From RYN-230 sp963717125 (GTDB lineage: Bacteria > Actinomycetota > Actinomycetes > Streptosporangiales > Streptosporangiaceae), in contig CAVQVG010000013.1 of assembly GCA_963717125.1 (NCBI GenBank), forward strand, positions 372,001-436,000: DNA of 64,000 nt, in the 5' to 3' direction. A model generated the notes under the pieces. It was not told where the DNA came from. It searched no databases and worked only from the letters and a program-made list of their open reading frames with translations. This document shows, piece by piece, positions 51,554 through 60,055 of the stretch (position 1 is the first letter of the stretch; each line of letters opens with the position of its first letter). The position numbers and the translations under genes are program-made.

Positions 51554-51952
51554 TCAGCTGATTGAGACAAGTTCCACGACGTCACTGTGCAGCTTGGCCA
51601 TTGCCTGGTCGAACGTTGCGATCGTGGCCCGTCGAGCTCGCGCGAGCTGGGCGAGGTACGCATCAGTTACCTGGCGATGGCCAACGATTCCCTGGATGGG
51701 GACATCGGTGTATGGGACGTCATCGGGCCAGAATTCGTGCCGCGGATGGATAGCTGTCTCGGCGAGGAGCGCTCGGGCCGTAGCAGCCGACTGCCCCTCT
51801 CGGATGAGCAGGCGCATGAGGCTGCCCTGGGTGACTGGGCAGGTCGCGAAGTTCCCGCTGATGCCCGTGAACCAGTTCTCGGCAGCCTCGTGATGGACGT
51901 GATCATCCACCAGCAGGGCGATGAGCACGTTCCTGTCGAGGAGAACAGTCAC
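51554..51952 (-). CDS. vapC: Type II toxin VapC (PIN domain ribonuclease)
   Basis: 132 residues. PIN acidic residues: Asp6 in VLLDRNVLIALL, Glu in HHEAAENWF, Asp in GHRQVTDAYLAQLAR and Asp in TIATFDQAMAKL. VapC toxins cut tRNA or rRNA. The start overlaps the vapB stop in an ATGA string (51949-51952), so toxin and antitoxin are coupled. The stop directly abuts a ferredoxin remnant. Confidence 0.92.
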   Translation of the reverse strand: MTVLLDRNVLIALLVDDHVHHEAAENWFTGISGNFATCPVTQGSLMRLLIREGQSAATARALLAETAIHPRHEFWPDDVPYTDVPIQGIVGHRQVTDAYLAQLARARRATIATFDQAMAKLHSDVVELVSIS

Positions 51953-52179
51953 TGGTCATCGTCCTCCAGCTGCCGCACGTCCTGGGTGGTGATGGTCCTC
52001 CCGAGGTGTGCGACCGGGAGTCCGGTGCGCGCGCTTGTCCCTATCTCGGCCGGGCCACCGGAGCTGAGTCCCCGGCGGATTAGCCCGGCAATGGCCTGGC
52101 TGAGGGACTGATGGGTATCCCTAGCGATCGCGACTGCCTGAGCGTGAAGGTCATCGGGAATGTCAACCGTGGTACGCAT
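51949..52179 (-). CDS. vapB: Type II antitoxin VapB (ribbon-helix-helix)
   Basis: 76 residues. MRTTVDIPDDLHAQAVAIAR with QSLSQAIAGLIRRGL is an RHH DNA-binding domain; the C-terminal 35 residues, ending RQLEDDDQ, are the toxin-binding tail. It should neutralise VapC and repress its own operon. CATCAT/ATGATG repeats lie just upstream of the start (52182-52218). Confidence 0.9.
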   Translation of the reverse strand: MRTTVDIPDDLHAQAVAIARDTHQSLSQAIAGLIRRGLSSGGPAEIGTSARTGLPVAHLGRTITTQDVRQLEDDDQ

Positions 52180-52181
52180 GC

Positions 52182-52218
52182 CATCATCATAACTTCATGT
52201 CATCATGATGCGATGATG
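52182..52218. promoter_or_regulatory. vapBC promoter with CATCAT/ATGATG boxes
   Basis: The sequence upstream of vapB contains repeated CATCAT and ATGATG triplet boxes, including the palindrome CATCATGATG near 52201. It is strongly AT-rich against the local background, and position suggests an RHH operator. Confidence 0.5.
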
Positions 52219-52425
52219 CGCTCCTCTGATAACGGATCGCAGATCGCCACTGCTACCCGTGTGGCGGAGAGGCACCGTTCGCCGATTCGCCCGCATCGGG
52301 AGCCAGGCCAGACGACGGCCTGCTGGCGGGCATCGGCTGGCCTGGTCTGGTGTCCAGCGTCGTCCGCCAGGGCTACGCTGCGGAGGAAACATGCGCTGTG
52401 TAGCGGCTTGAGCAGGGAGTGTGAC

Positions 52426-53247
52426 ATGGCGGTGTCTGGTCGCGACAATGGTGATCAGTCCGCGCTGGCGATGTTCGCCGCGGAGTTGCGGGCGGTGCGG
52501 GCCAAGGCCGGGTTGTCCCGGAACGAGCTGGCGGCGCAGTTGAATTACAGCGGGTCGCTGGTCGGGATGATTGAGAGCATGGCCCGGGTGCCGAGCCTGG
52601 AGTTCGCCCAGCGCGTGGATACGGCGTTAGGAACGGCGGGCACGTTCGCGCGGATGCAGTTACATCTGCGGGCCGCGCCGTTCCCTTCCTGGTTCCGGCC
52701 ATTTGCCCAGCACGAGCAGGACGCCACGGCGCTGCGTACCTTCGAGCACTCGCTAGTGCCGGGTCTGCTGCAGGTGCCGGAGTACGCTCGTGCGCTGCTG
52801 GGCACCCGGATGGGCACGAGCCATGACGAGACAGAGCAGCTTGTCACAGCGCGAATGGAACGGCAGGCGATCCTTGACCGGGCTGATCCGCCGTTGCTGT
52901 GGGTGGTCGTGGATGAGCACGCGCTGCGCCGGCCGGTGGGCGGCCGGAAGGTGATGGCTGAGCAGTTGGATCATCTGGTGGAGATGGCCCAGCGGCCGAG
53001 CATCCTGATCGAGGTGATCCCGTTGGACGTCGGCGCGCACGAGGGCGTGAACGGCGCGTTTGTCATCGCGGAGTTCGCTGATGCGCCCAGTATCGTGTAC
53101 CTGGAGACGGCACTAACGGGACTCGTCGTTGAGCGGCCTGAAGACGTGGCGGCCGTCACGCTGAGCTATGAGACTTTGCGGGCCGAGGCGCTGTCGCGTT
53201 CCGGTTCCCTGGACAAGCTGAAGGAAGTACGGCAGACATGGACCTGA
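52426..53247 (+). CDS. XRE family transcriptional regulator with DUF5753
   Basis: 273 residues from ATG 52426 (AGGGA eight bases upstream). HTH FAAELRAVRAKAGLSRNELA and QLNYSGSLVGMIESMARVPS, then DUF5753: FEHSLVPGLLQVPEYARALL, LLWVVVDEHALRRPVGGRKV and IEVIPLDVGAHEGVNGAFVI. It overlaps the downstream DUF397 gene by 10 bp and is the second such pair in the window. The two regulators share the same architecture but only moderate similarity. Confidence 0.92.
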   Translation: MAVSGRDNGDQSALAMFAAELRAVRAKAGLSRNELAAQLNYSGSLVGMIESMARVPSLEFAQRVDTALGTAGTFARMQLHLRAAPFPSWFRPFAQHEQDATALRTFEHSLVPGLLQVPEYARALLGTRMGTSHDETEQLVTARMERQAILDRADPPLLWVVVDEHALRRPVGGRKVMAEQLDHLVEMAQRPSILIEVIPLDVGAHEGVNGAFVIAEFADAPSIVYLETALTGLVVERPEDVAAVTLSYETLRAEALSRSGSLDKLKEVRQTWT

Positions 53248-53441
53248 CCCGCGCCGACTGGCGCAAGAGTAGCTACAGCGGAACCAACGGCGGCAACTGC
53301 GTGGAAGTCGCCAGGAACCTGCCCGGAGTCGTCGCGGTGCGCGACTCCAAGAACCCCGCTGGCCCGGTGCTCGTCTTCACCCCGGTCAACTGGCACACGT
53401 TCACGGCAGCGCTGCGCGGCGAGGAGTCCGGTCTCGGCTGA
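53238..53441 (+). CDS. DUF397 domain-containing protein
   Basis: 67 residues: ADWRKSSYSGTNGGNCVEVA and VVAVRDSKNPAGPVLVFTP are the DUF397 core. Its start overlaps the end of the XRE gene by 10 bp, which implies coupled synthesis with that regulator. Confidence 0.92.
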   Translation: MDLTRADWRKSSYSGTNGGNCVEVARNLPGVVAVRDSKNPAGPVLVFTPVNWHTFTAALRGEESGLG

Positions 53442-53483
53442 GGCCGCACGGCGGCCGATCGAGCCGTACATGAGGGCACCGTC

Positions 53484-53726
53484 GTGCTGGCGGTGCCCTC
53501 CCGTATGCCCGGTGGTTATGACCTGCGGGCATGTTGCCGCCCGGGCAACGTACTGGTGGCCGGGCGAGCGGGAATGACCGTCGATGAGGTCGAGTGCATC
53601 GAAGAGGGCGGCACCGAGCCGGCCGTCGCTCTACTGCGACGCCTAGCCGCAGCCCTGGACGCCGATGTGCGCCTCACCGCGGGTCACGATCTCGGCTCCG
53701 TCTGGTTCGAGTCCCACGCCGCCTGA
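53484..53726 (+). pseudogene. Truncated XRE-type HTH protein
   Basis: The 80-residue frame from GTG 53484 ends with AGMTVDEVECIEEGGTEPAV and ALLRRLAAALDADVRLTAGH, the second half of an XRE helix-turn-helix as found in antitoxin-like regulators. The N-terminal 28 residues do not resemble the missing first helices. It is best read as a remnant, though expression of a short protein is possible. Confidence 0.55.
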
Positions 53727-53734
53727 TTCTGCGA

Positions 53735-53817
53735 CTGTCAGCGACCTCACGCTCGATGAACTCCCGGACCATCCGCCGGAAAACGTCGTGCTCCGCGGCG
53801 AAGACCTCGCGCTGCAT
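53735..53817 (-). pseudogene. Acyl-CoA dehydrogenase N-terminal remnant
   Basis: ATG 53817, with GGGGAG upstream, opens MQREVFAAEHDVFRRMVREF and IEREVA, the N-terminal helix of an acyl-CoA dehydrogenase. The similarity ends after 27 residues, where the frame runs into the tail of the opposing XRE remnant. Confidence 0.6.
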
Positions 53818-53930
53818 CGTCTCCCCTACCCGGATGTCCCCGAGACTAGCGGCGGCTGCCGGCCCGGCGCTGGCGTTAGGCATCGCTGGCCCCTCGTGCT
53901 GGGCATCCTGGCTGAGCACGCGGTCGGCGA

Positions 53931-54230
53931 TCAGGCGCTCGCCGAGCACGGCGAAGTCAAACGACTGCCGGGCCATCCACTCTCGTCGGTGAGCACGCCG
54001 ACCGTGATCTCGCTCGCCGTGACGCCCTGGTCGGACGCGCTGGTCGGCTTGCCCGGGTGGCACACGTCCGTCAGGCTGCCGAAGCTGGCGAACGACGACT
54101 GGGCGGTATGGCCGCTGTTATCGGTCAGCGCGAACGCGTCCGGGCAGGTCGGCGATGACGAGCAGGGTGAACGGGCCTGCGAACCCGCCGACGAATCTCG
54201 GCGCCGGACACTCACCAAGCTGCTGAACAA
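53931..54230 (-). pseudogene. Remnant of a branched-chain-type ABC substrate-binding protein
   Basis: The frame includes FASFGSLTDVCHPGKPTSAS and DQGVTASEITVGVLTDESG, the mature N-terminus of a Leu/Ile/Val-type binding protein. Signal peptide and the remaining 350 residues are missing. Confidence 0.6.
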
Positions 54231-54238
54231 CCTGCTGT

Positions 54239-54424
54239 TCAGGGCAGCTTGAGGTCAGGTCCGCCGGTAAATCTCGGAGCGGTGATCGATGTCCGCGGCC
54301 GGATCTCGCTGATCACCCTGACCAGCGTGGTCTTGCCCACCGCGAACCCACCGGCGACCAGCACCTTGGCCGTGGTGGGCAGCACCTCCCCGGTACCTGC
54401 CGGATCAGAGCGCCTGTAGCCCAT
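54239..54424 (-). pseudogene. cvnD: Truncated conservon GTPase (CvnD-like)
   Basis: 61 residues: MGYRRSDPAGTGEVLPTTAK then VLVAGGFAVGKTTLVRVISE. The Walker A (GGFAVGKTT) is intact, but the protein stops after IRPRTSITAPRFTGG, so switch regions and the guanine-specificity motif are lost. A full CvnD is about 190 residues. The start overlaps the DUF742 gene by 20 bp as in normal conservons. Confidence 0.8.
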
Positions 54425-54782
54425 GCAGCACTTCCTTCAGCAGCCGCTCGTTGGTCACCGGTCCCCCGGACGTGGCCCGCACGTGCACGATCCCGTGCTC
54501 GCACAGGTCACTGACCAGCACCCGGACCACTCCGACCGGCAGATCCACGTCTGAGGCCAGATCCACCAGGGTGACCGGCCGCTGGCAGCGGACCAGGATC
54601 TGCCGGTGCTCGGGGCCCAGCCGCAGGCCGGGCACCGGCGGCGGGTCGGCCGCGGCCAGCACGACGTCGATCAGGCCGATGGTCCGGCCGGTGCCGGACC
54701 CGGTGCGGCCCTTGGTGACGGCGTACGGCCGCACCACTGGGCCCGCTTCCCGGTCCAGCCAGCTGTCTCTCGGGACGGGCAC
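54405..54782 (-). CDS. cvnC: DUF742 protein (CvnC-like)
   Basis: 125 residues from GTG 54782. The conservon DUF742 signature is VVRPYAVTKGRTGSGTGRT, followed by the winged-helix-like ILVRCQRPVTLVDLASDVDL and RVLVSDLCEHGIVHV. In Streptomyces, CvnC works with CvnA (kinase-like), CvnB (roadblock) and CvnD (GTPase) as a membrane-associated switch. Here only B and C remain intact. Confidence 0.9.
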   Translation of the reverse strand: MPVPRDSWLDREAGPVVRPYAVTKGRTGSGTGRTIGLIDVVLAAADPPPVPGLRLGPEHRQILVRCQRPVTLVDLASDVDLPVGVVRVLVSDLCEHGIVHVRATSGGPVTNERLLKEVLHGLQAL

Positions 54783-54788
54783 GCCTGA

Positions 54789-55211
54789 TCACCCCGTGGC
54801 CGGTTCATGATCATGGAACCGGGACGGCGCGGTCAGGTACTTGCCCATCCGGCGTACGAGCATGGCCATCTCGTAGGCCATCACGCCCAGGTTGGCGTCC
54901 GCGGAGCTGAGCACGGCCAGGCAGGTACCCTGCCCGGCCGCCGTGACGAACAGGAACGCCGACTCCATCTCGATGATGGTCTGCCGCACCGCACCGCCGG
55001 CGAAGCGCTGCCCCGCGCCGCGGGCCAGGCTCTGCACCCCGGCCGCCAGGGCGGACAGGTGCTCGGCATCCCCCCGGGCCATGTTCTGCGACGTCGCCAC
55101 CACCAGGCCATCCCGGGACAGGATCAGCGCCTGGCGGACCTGCGGCACCCGCCCCACCAGGTTGTCCAGCAACCAGCCCAGCTGGCCCGCCGTGTCTGCC
55201 CGCGCCATCAC
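54789..55211 (-). CDS. cvnB: Roadblock/LC7 domain protein (CvnB-like)
   Basis: 140 residues. LGWLLDNLVGRVPQVRQALI, LSRDGLVVATSQNMARGDAE and VLSSADANLGVMAYEMAMLV are the roadblock fold that acts as a GTPase-activating partner of the CvnD GTPase. The start overlaps the cvnA-like stop by 4 bp (GTGATGG). The gene is intact although its GTPase partner is truncated. Confidence 0.9.
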   Translation of the reverse strand: MMARADTAGQLGWLLDNLVGRVPQVRQALILSRDGLVVATSQNMARGDAEHLSALAAGVQSLARGAGQRFAGGAVRQTIIEMESAFLFVTAAGQGTCLAVLSSADANLGVMAYEMAMLVRRMGKYLTAPSRFHDHEPATG

Positions 55212-56345
55212 GAACCCCCGCCATCGTTTGCGCCGGCGGCACCTGGTGTGCCATCGGGCCAGTCGTCGTCCGGGAAATCAAGGTCATCCACGCGGCCCCG
55301 CTCCCAGCCGAGCTGGAGCGCGGACATCGTGCTCCGCATGTCGTCGGGTGAGCGCCCAGCCGGCTCTCCGGCCGGGCCTCCCGGCGATGGAGCCCGGTTG
55401 CGCAGCTGCGGGGCCAGGCTAGCCTGCCGGACCCGCCGCGGCAGCCCGCGGTGCGTCCCGTCCGACGCTGGCCCGGCTTGATCCGGCTCTGGCTCCGGCC
55501 CTGCGGCCGGCGCCGGCCCCACGCCCGGGGCGGCCGCGCCCCATGGCGGGCGCGCCGACGGCCCCGGGCGGGGTGGCGGCTCCCACGGGCCCCGGTAGTC
55601 CGGCCCGCCCGCCGCGCCGGGCCCGCCCGGAGCCGGCGGCGCGGCGTCGAACTGGTGCCGGCCGGTCAGGCTGAACGCCGGCGCCTGGTCCGGGTCCGCC
55701 GCTGGCTCGCCGCCCCCGCCGGGGTGCGCTGCACCGGCCACCCGGGCCAGGGCCGACCGGCCGGCGGGGCCGGTCTGCGGCCAGGCGGCCACGCCGTCGC
55801 TGGCGATGATGCTGCGCGGCAGCAGCACGATGGCGGTGGTGCCGCCGTACGCGGATTCGCGGAGCGAGATCTTGATGCCGTGCCGGGCGGCGAGCTGGCC
55901 GACCACGAACAGGCCGAGCTGGTTGCTGTTGGCCAGGTCGAACTCGGGCGGGCTGGCCAGCCTGGTGTTGATCTCCGCCAGCTCGCCGCTGGTCAGGCCC
56001 AGCCCCCGGTCCTCGATCTCCACCGCCAGCCCGCTGCCGACCAGGTCGGCCCGGATCTCCACCCGGGTGTTCGGCGGCGAGAACGTGGTCGCGTTCTCGA
56101 TCAGCTCAGCCACTAGGTGGATGACGTCGTTGACCGCCCCGCCCACCACCGCCTCCGGCGACTCGCTGGCCGCGTCCACCCGGACGTAGTCCTCCACCTC
56201 CGCGATCGCCGCCCGCAGCACATCCAGTCGCCAGCAGCGGGACGAGGAGCAGGCCGACAAGCGTCACCCCGATCGACCGGGTCCGGGGCGGCCGGGCCTT
56301 GGCCACGTGGCTTCCACCCCGGTTGGGCTGCTCTCGGGTGTTCAT
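55208..56345 (-). pseudogene. cvnA: Conservon sensor kinase (CvnA-like) with internal deletion
   Basis: ATG 56345 opens MNTREQPNRGGSHVAKARPP, then a transmembrane helix (RSIGVTLVGLLLVPLLATG). At about 56225 the frame breaks and the other frame begins with LDVLRAAIAEVEDYVRVDAA, the end of the DHp/start of the ATPase of a nitrate-sensor-like kinase. N box AELIENATTFSPPN and G boxes VEIEDRGLGLTSGELAEINT and NQLGLFVVGQLAARH are intact, followed by a Pro-rich tail. The extracellular sensor, second helix, HAMP and DHp are missing, normally more than 350 residues. The ATPase half may still be expressed. Confidence 0.75.
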
Positions 56346-56400
56346 CGCGGCCCCTTCACCGCTCGGCAAGGTAAAATTTCGGCAAGAGAGAACACTATTC

Positions 56401-56628
56401 TCATACCATTGCCTCGATTGCCAGCAGGCCGTTTCGGTGAATTAAGATCCGCGGGTCCGGGCTGAGTGGGCAGACCGCCCGGCCGAGGGTGACCGCGGGC
56501 GGTCTGGCCACCCCGACGCCGCCGACGAGCAGGGCGACGGCGTGTACCTGGCAGCGCCCGGCCGGGCGGGCTGGCCTGTCACGGGGCCCGTCAGATGGTG
56601 GAGTTAACACCACCGAGATGTGGGCCAC
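56401..56628 (-). CDS. Hypothetical ORF in the gap upstream of cvnA
   Basis: 75 codons on the minus strand, with a run HAVALLVGGVGVARPPAVTL that has fair third-position GC, though the ends do not. No family is recognised and the ribosome site is poor. The surrounding 330-bp stretch (56346-56678) holds nothing else convincing apart from the promoters of the two flanking genes. Confidence 0.25.
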   Translation of the reverse strand: MAHISVVLTPPSDGPRDRPARPAGRCQVHAVALLVGGVGVARPPAVTLGRAVCPLSPDPRILIHRNGLLAIEAMV

Positions 56629-56678
56629 CGACCCGCACTATGGAAGCGCTGGGACAGATCCGCAGCGGGAGGTACGGG

Positions 56679-57935
56679 ATGAGTGATGGTACGAGCGCCT
56701 TCGGCCGGCTTGCCCAGCGGACCCTGCAGGTCTGCGTTCGCGGGCTGGTGCTAGCGGTGGCGGCGCTCGCTGGACTGCCGCTGTTCGTCGCCTCCGTGCT
56801 CTCGGTCCTCTCGCTTTCCGCGGGGATCGGGGTGCTGCTCGCGCCGATGAGCCTGCTGGCCGTGCGGAGGCTGGCCAGCACGCAGCGCGGCTGGGCGCGG
56901 CACTGGTCGGGGGTGACGATCGCGACACCCTACCGTCCCCGGCCGGTGGAGATCACCAACGGGCTGATCGGGCGGCTGCAGCGCTGCAAGTGGCTGCTCA
57001 CCGATCCCGCGACCTGGCGGGACCTGCTCTGGTCGCTGGTCAACGTGCCAGTGAGCGTGGTTCTCGGGCTGCTGCCCGCGTTCATGGTGGTCGCGGGCGG
57101 GTGGACGTTGGTGGCCGATGGCGGAAGCTTGCTGTTCGGCTGGTGGAGCACGGCCCCGCCCGGTTTCTGGGGGCAGGTGTTCTTCCTGAGCCTGCTGCCC
57201 CTGGCCGTCGTGCTGGGACCGCTGCTGCTGAGGGCGCAGGCCTGGGCCGCCGCGTCGCTGCTGGCCCCGACCCGGGAGGCGATGGCCGCGCAGGTGGGCC
57301 AGCTAGCCGAGTCCCGCTCCCAGGCGGTGGATGCTTCCGCGGCCGAATTGCGCCGGATCGAGCGGGACCTGCACGATGGGGCGCAGGCCCGGCTGGTTTC
57401 CCTGGGCATGAACATCGGGTTCGCCGAGCAGGTCCTCCGGGACAACCCCGACCTGGCGCTGAACCTGCTCGCGGAGGCGCGCGCATCGAGCGGGCAGGCC
57501 CTGTCCGAGCTGCGCACCCTGGTTCGCGGTATCCATCCGCCGGTACTGGCCGAACGTGGCCTCGACGGGGCAGTGCGGGCGCTCACGCTGAGCCTGCCCC
57601 TGCCGGTGGACCTGCATATCGACCTGCCCGGCCGGGCGTCCGCCCCGGTGGAGTCGGCGGCCTACTTCGCCATCGCCGAGGCGTTCGCCAACGTGGTCAA
57701 GCACAGCGCCGCGAACCGGGCCTGGGTGCAGCTCGAGTACGATTCCGGCAGGCTGGTCGCGATCGTCGGCGACAACGGCATCGGCGGTGCCGCGCTGCGG
57801 CCCGGCGGCGGGCTGCGCGGCGTCGAGCGGCGGCTGGCGGCCTTCGACGGCGTGATCGCCGTGACCAGCCCGGCCGGGGGGCCGACCATCGTCACCATGG
57901 AGCTGCCGTGCGAGTTGTCCTTGGCGAGGACCTGA
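56679..57935 (+). CDS. Sensor histidine kinase (HisKA_3, sensor domain)
   Basis: 418 residues from ATG 56679, with GGGAGGT seven bases upstream. Four transmembrane segments in a 190-residue sensor region (VLAVAALAGLPLFVASVLSV; VPVSVVLGLLPAFMVVAG; VFFLSLLPLAVVLGPLLL) precede the DHp helix RRIERDLHDGAQARLVSLGM with phospho-His. ATPase: AIAEAFANVVKHSAANRAWV (N box), VGDNGIGGAALRPGGGLRGV (G boxes). Such kinases with the putative sensor domain resemble streptomycete PdtaS/LiaS-like proteins. It overlaps the response regulator by 28 bp. Confidence 0.9.
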   Translation: MSDGTSAFGRLAQRTLQVCVRGLVLAVAALAGLPLFVASVLSVLSLSAGIGVLLAPMSLLAVRRLASTQRGWARHWSGVTIATPYRPRPVEITNGLIGRLQRCKWLLTDPATWRDLLWSLVNVPVSVVLGLLPAFMVVAGGWTLVADGGSLLFGWWSTAPPGFWGQVFFLSLLPLAVVLGPLLLRAQAWAAASLLAPTREAMAAQVGQLAESRSQAVDASAAELRRIERDLHDGAQARLVSLGMNIGFAEQVLRDNPDLALNLLAEARASSGQALSELRTLVRGIHPPVLAERGLDGAVRALTLSLPLPVDLHIDLPGRASAPVESAAYFAIAEAFANVVKHSAANRAWVQLEYDSGRLVAIVGDNGIGGAALRPGGGLRGVERRLAAFDGVIAVTSPAGGPTIVTMELPCELSLART

Positions 57936-58552
57936 CCCTCCTGCGGGACGGCCTGATCCGGCTGCTCACTGCCTACGGCATGGACGTCGTGGCGGCCGTG
58001 GACAACGCGCCCGAGCTGGTCCGCGCGCTGGTCACGCACCGCCCCGACGTGGCCGTGGTGGACGTGCGGCTCCCGCCGAGCTTCACCGACGAGGGCCTCA
58101 AAGCGGCGATTGAGGCGCGCGAGCAGGTACCGGGACTGCCGGTGCTCGTCCTGTCCCAGCACGTCGAGCCGCTCTACGCGAAGGAACTGCTGTCCTCGGC
58201 GGCCGGAGGTGTCGGCTATCTGCTCAAAGACCGGGTCTCGGACGTGCGGCGATTCATCGAGGCTGTGCGGACGGTGGCCAACGGCGGTACCGCCATGGAT
58301 CCCGAGGTGATAGCACAGTTGCTGGCCCGGCATGCCCGGAACGAGCCGCTGAGCTGTCTCACCCCGAGGGAACGCCAGGTGCTCGCGCTGATGGCCGAGG
58401 GGCGCACCAACGCTGCCATCGCTGCCCGGCTGGTGGTCACGGATAGAGCGGTCAACAAGCACATCGGCAACATTTTCACCAAGCTCGACCTGTATCCCAC
58501 CCAAGACGGCAACCGCCGCGTGCTAGCCGTCCTGGCCTACCTCAACGCCTGA
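57908..58552 (+). CDS. NarL/LuxR-family response regulator
   Basis: 214 residues from GTG 57908 (GGAG seven bases upstream), starting 28 bp inside the kinase gene. Receiver: RVVLGEDLTLLRDGLIRLLT, phospho-Asp in DVAVVDVRLPPSFTDEGLKA and Lys in GYLLKDRVSDV. HTH: LTPRERQVLALMAEGRTNAA, IAARLVVTDRAVNKHIGNIF. The PSFTDEG loop is typical of regulators paired with this kinase class. Confidence 0.93.
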   Translation: MRVVLGEDLTLLRDGLIRLLTAYGMDVVAAVDNAPELVRALVTHRPDVAVVDVRLPPSFTDEGLKAAIEAREQVPGLPVLVLSQHVEPLYAKELLSSAAGGVGYLLKDRVSDVRRFIEAVRTVANGGTAMDPEVIAQLLARHARNEPLSCLTPRERQVLALMAEGRTNAAIAARLVVTDRAVNKHIGNIFTKLDLYPTQDGNRRVLAVLAYLNA

Positions 58553-58580
58553 GGCCAAGGGTCGCTTGCTGGCGGCTGAG

Positions 58581-59371
58581 TCAGGCTGGTGCTGGGCGGG
58601 TGTCCAGTGCGGCCAGAAAATCGGCGATTGCTGTGGCGATCTGGGGTGCCCCACGGCGGGGCAGGTGGTGGCCGATCTGGCTGACAAGCTGCACCCGGGT
58701 ATCGGGCAGGGCAGCCGCCAGCTGGTGGGTCGTGCTGACGGGGATGAGCGTGTCCCCGGGGTCGGCGATCAGCAGCACCGGCTGTCTCACACCCGCCAGG
58801 GAGGCTGTGAGGCTGGCGAGTTCGTGGACCAGCGCACGCTGCTCGGTGAGGAAGCTGCGCCACAACGGCCCGTGATCGTGGTGCGCGTGGCCCCAGATGT
58901 GCCAGTTGACATGCTCACCGGCGGTGATGGGCCGCCCGCGCCGCCGGGCAAGGGCAGCCAGCCGGGCCCGGGCCAGCCAGGGAGTCAGCCACCACGCGGT
59001 GACCGCGCATACCTCCCCGGTCACCGGCGCGGCCAGCAGCCGGTCCCAGCCGGTCAGGCAGCCCGGGCCGACGCTGGCCAGCAGGACCAGCGCCTCGACC
59101 CGCCCGGGTGCCAGCTGGGCCACGGACAGCGCCACGCCTCCCCCGTAGGAATGGCCGACCAGGACCGCCTGCCCGATGCCCCGCGCATCCAGCTCCGCCA
59201 GCACCGCGCGAGCGCCGTAAGCGAAGCCGCCGGCCGCTGCCGGCTGGCTCCATACCCGGGCCGGTCCAGCGCCACGACGTCCAGCGCAGGCGGCAGAAGG
59301 TCAGCAACCTGCTGCCAGTCCGCGGCCGAACCCGGCTGGCCGTGCAGCAACACGACCTCATGCCTATCCAC
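58581..59371 (-). pseudogene. Alpha/beta hydrolase, frameshifted
   Basis: The N-terminal frame from ATG 59371 gives HEVVLLHGQPGSAADWQQVA and VVALDRPGYGAS. At about 59205-59240 the frame changes, and the second frame gives AVLAELDARGIGQAVLVGHS with YGGGVALSVAQLAPGRVEAL (nucleophile Ser in GHSYGG), Asp in LLIADPGDTLIPVS and His in QIGHHLPRRGAP. An otherwise intact fold suggests a single-base error or recent mutation. Function unknown. Confidence 0.8.
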
Positions 59372-59433
59372 ACCAGACGAGCGTAGGTGGCCGCCCGCAG
59401 CAACCGGACCGGCGGCCCCGATAGCGTACGGGG

Positions 59434-59856
59434 ATGGCAGCTACGGACAAGATCGAGGCGTTCCTCGCTGAGCCGCGTAACGTCATCGTCGCCGGGATCC
59501 GCCGCGACGGGCGCCCGCACCTGAGCCCCAACTGGTTCTACTGGGATGGCCAGCGGTTCTACGTCTCGACCACGCGAGACCGGGTGAAGTACGCCATCTT
59601 CCGCCGGGACCCGCGGGCGCAGCTGCTTATCGACGATCCAACCGGTTTTCGCGCCGTGCTGGTCCCGGCCACCGTCGAGATCCGCGAGGATCTCGCCGCG
59701 GAGCTGCCCTACTTCCGTGCTATCCGGGAAAAGCACGGGTGGGCCGTGCCGGACGACGATGAGCATCTGCGGACACTGACCGCGGAGCGACGGGTCCTGC
59801 TGGCCATCACACCGGACGGGCCGCCCGCAAGCTGGACGAGCTGGGGCTTGGACTGA
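59434..59856 (+). CDS. PPOX-class F420-dependent oxidoreductase
   Basis: 140 residues. Split-barrel F420/FMN-binding fold: VIVAGIRRDGRPHLSPNWFY and DGQRFYVSTTRDRVKYAIFR with DPRAQLLIDDPTGFRAVLVP. F420-dependent enzymes of this group (Rv1155-like) reduce biliverdin or other quinoid substrates. The cofactor is inferred from the TTR-R-K and SPNW patterns rather than proven. Confidence 0.9.
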   Translation: MAATDKIEAFLAEPRNVIVAGIRRDGRPHLSPNWFYWDGQRFYVSTTRDRVKYAIFRRDPRAQLLIDDPTGFRAVLVPATVEIREDLAAELPYFRAIREKHGWAVPDDDEHLRTLTAERRVLLAITPDGPPASWTSWGLD

Positions 59857-59952
59857 CTGCCCAATCCCATACCCCGTCACGCTCCCTCGCCGCTCCGGGT
59901 ACCGGGGGACAAGGCACCCACGTAAGCTGCTCATGGAGCAAGATCTAATACC

Positions 59953-59979
59953 GCACCTGCATCGGGCCGATGCAGGTGC
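59953..59979. promoter_or_regulatory. 27-bp perfect palindrome
   Basis: GCACCTGCATCGG at 59953-59965 and its reverse complement at 59967-59979 flank a single G. With only one central base it is ill-suited as a hairpin and looks like a protein-binding dyad. It lies 77 bp before ATG 60056. Confidence 0.6.
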
Positions 59980-60055
59980 AGGTGCGCCCGTCGCTCCGGA
60001 CCCCGGCGGCACGGCCCAGCCCAGCCTGGCCATGCAAGGACGAGGAGCCGCCGCG

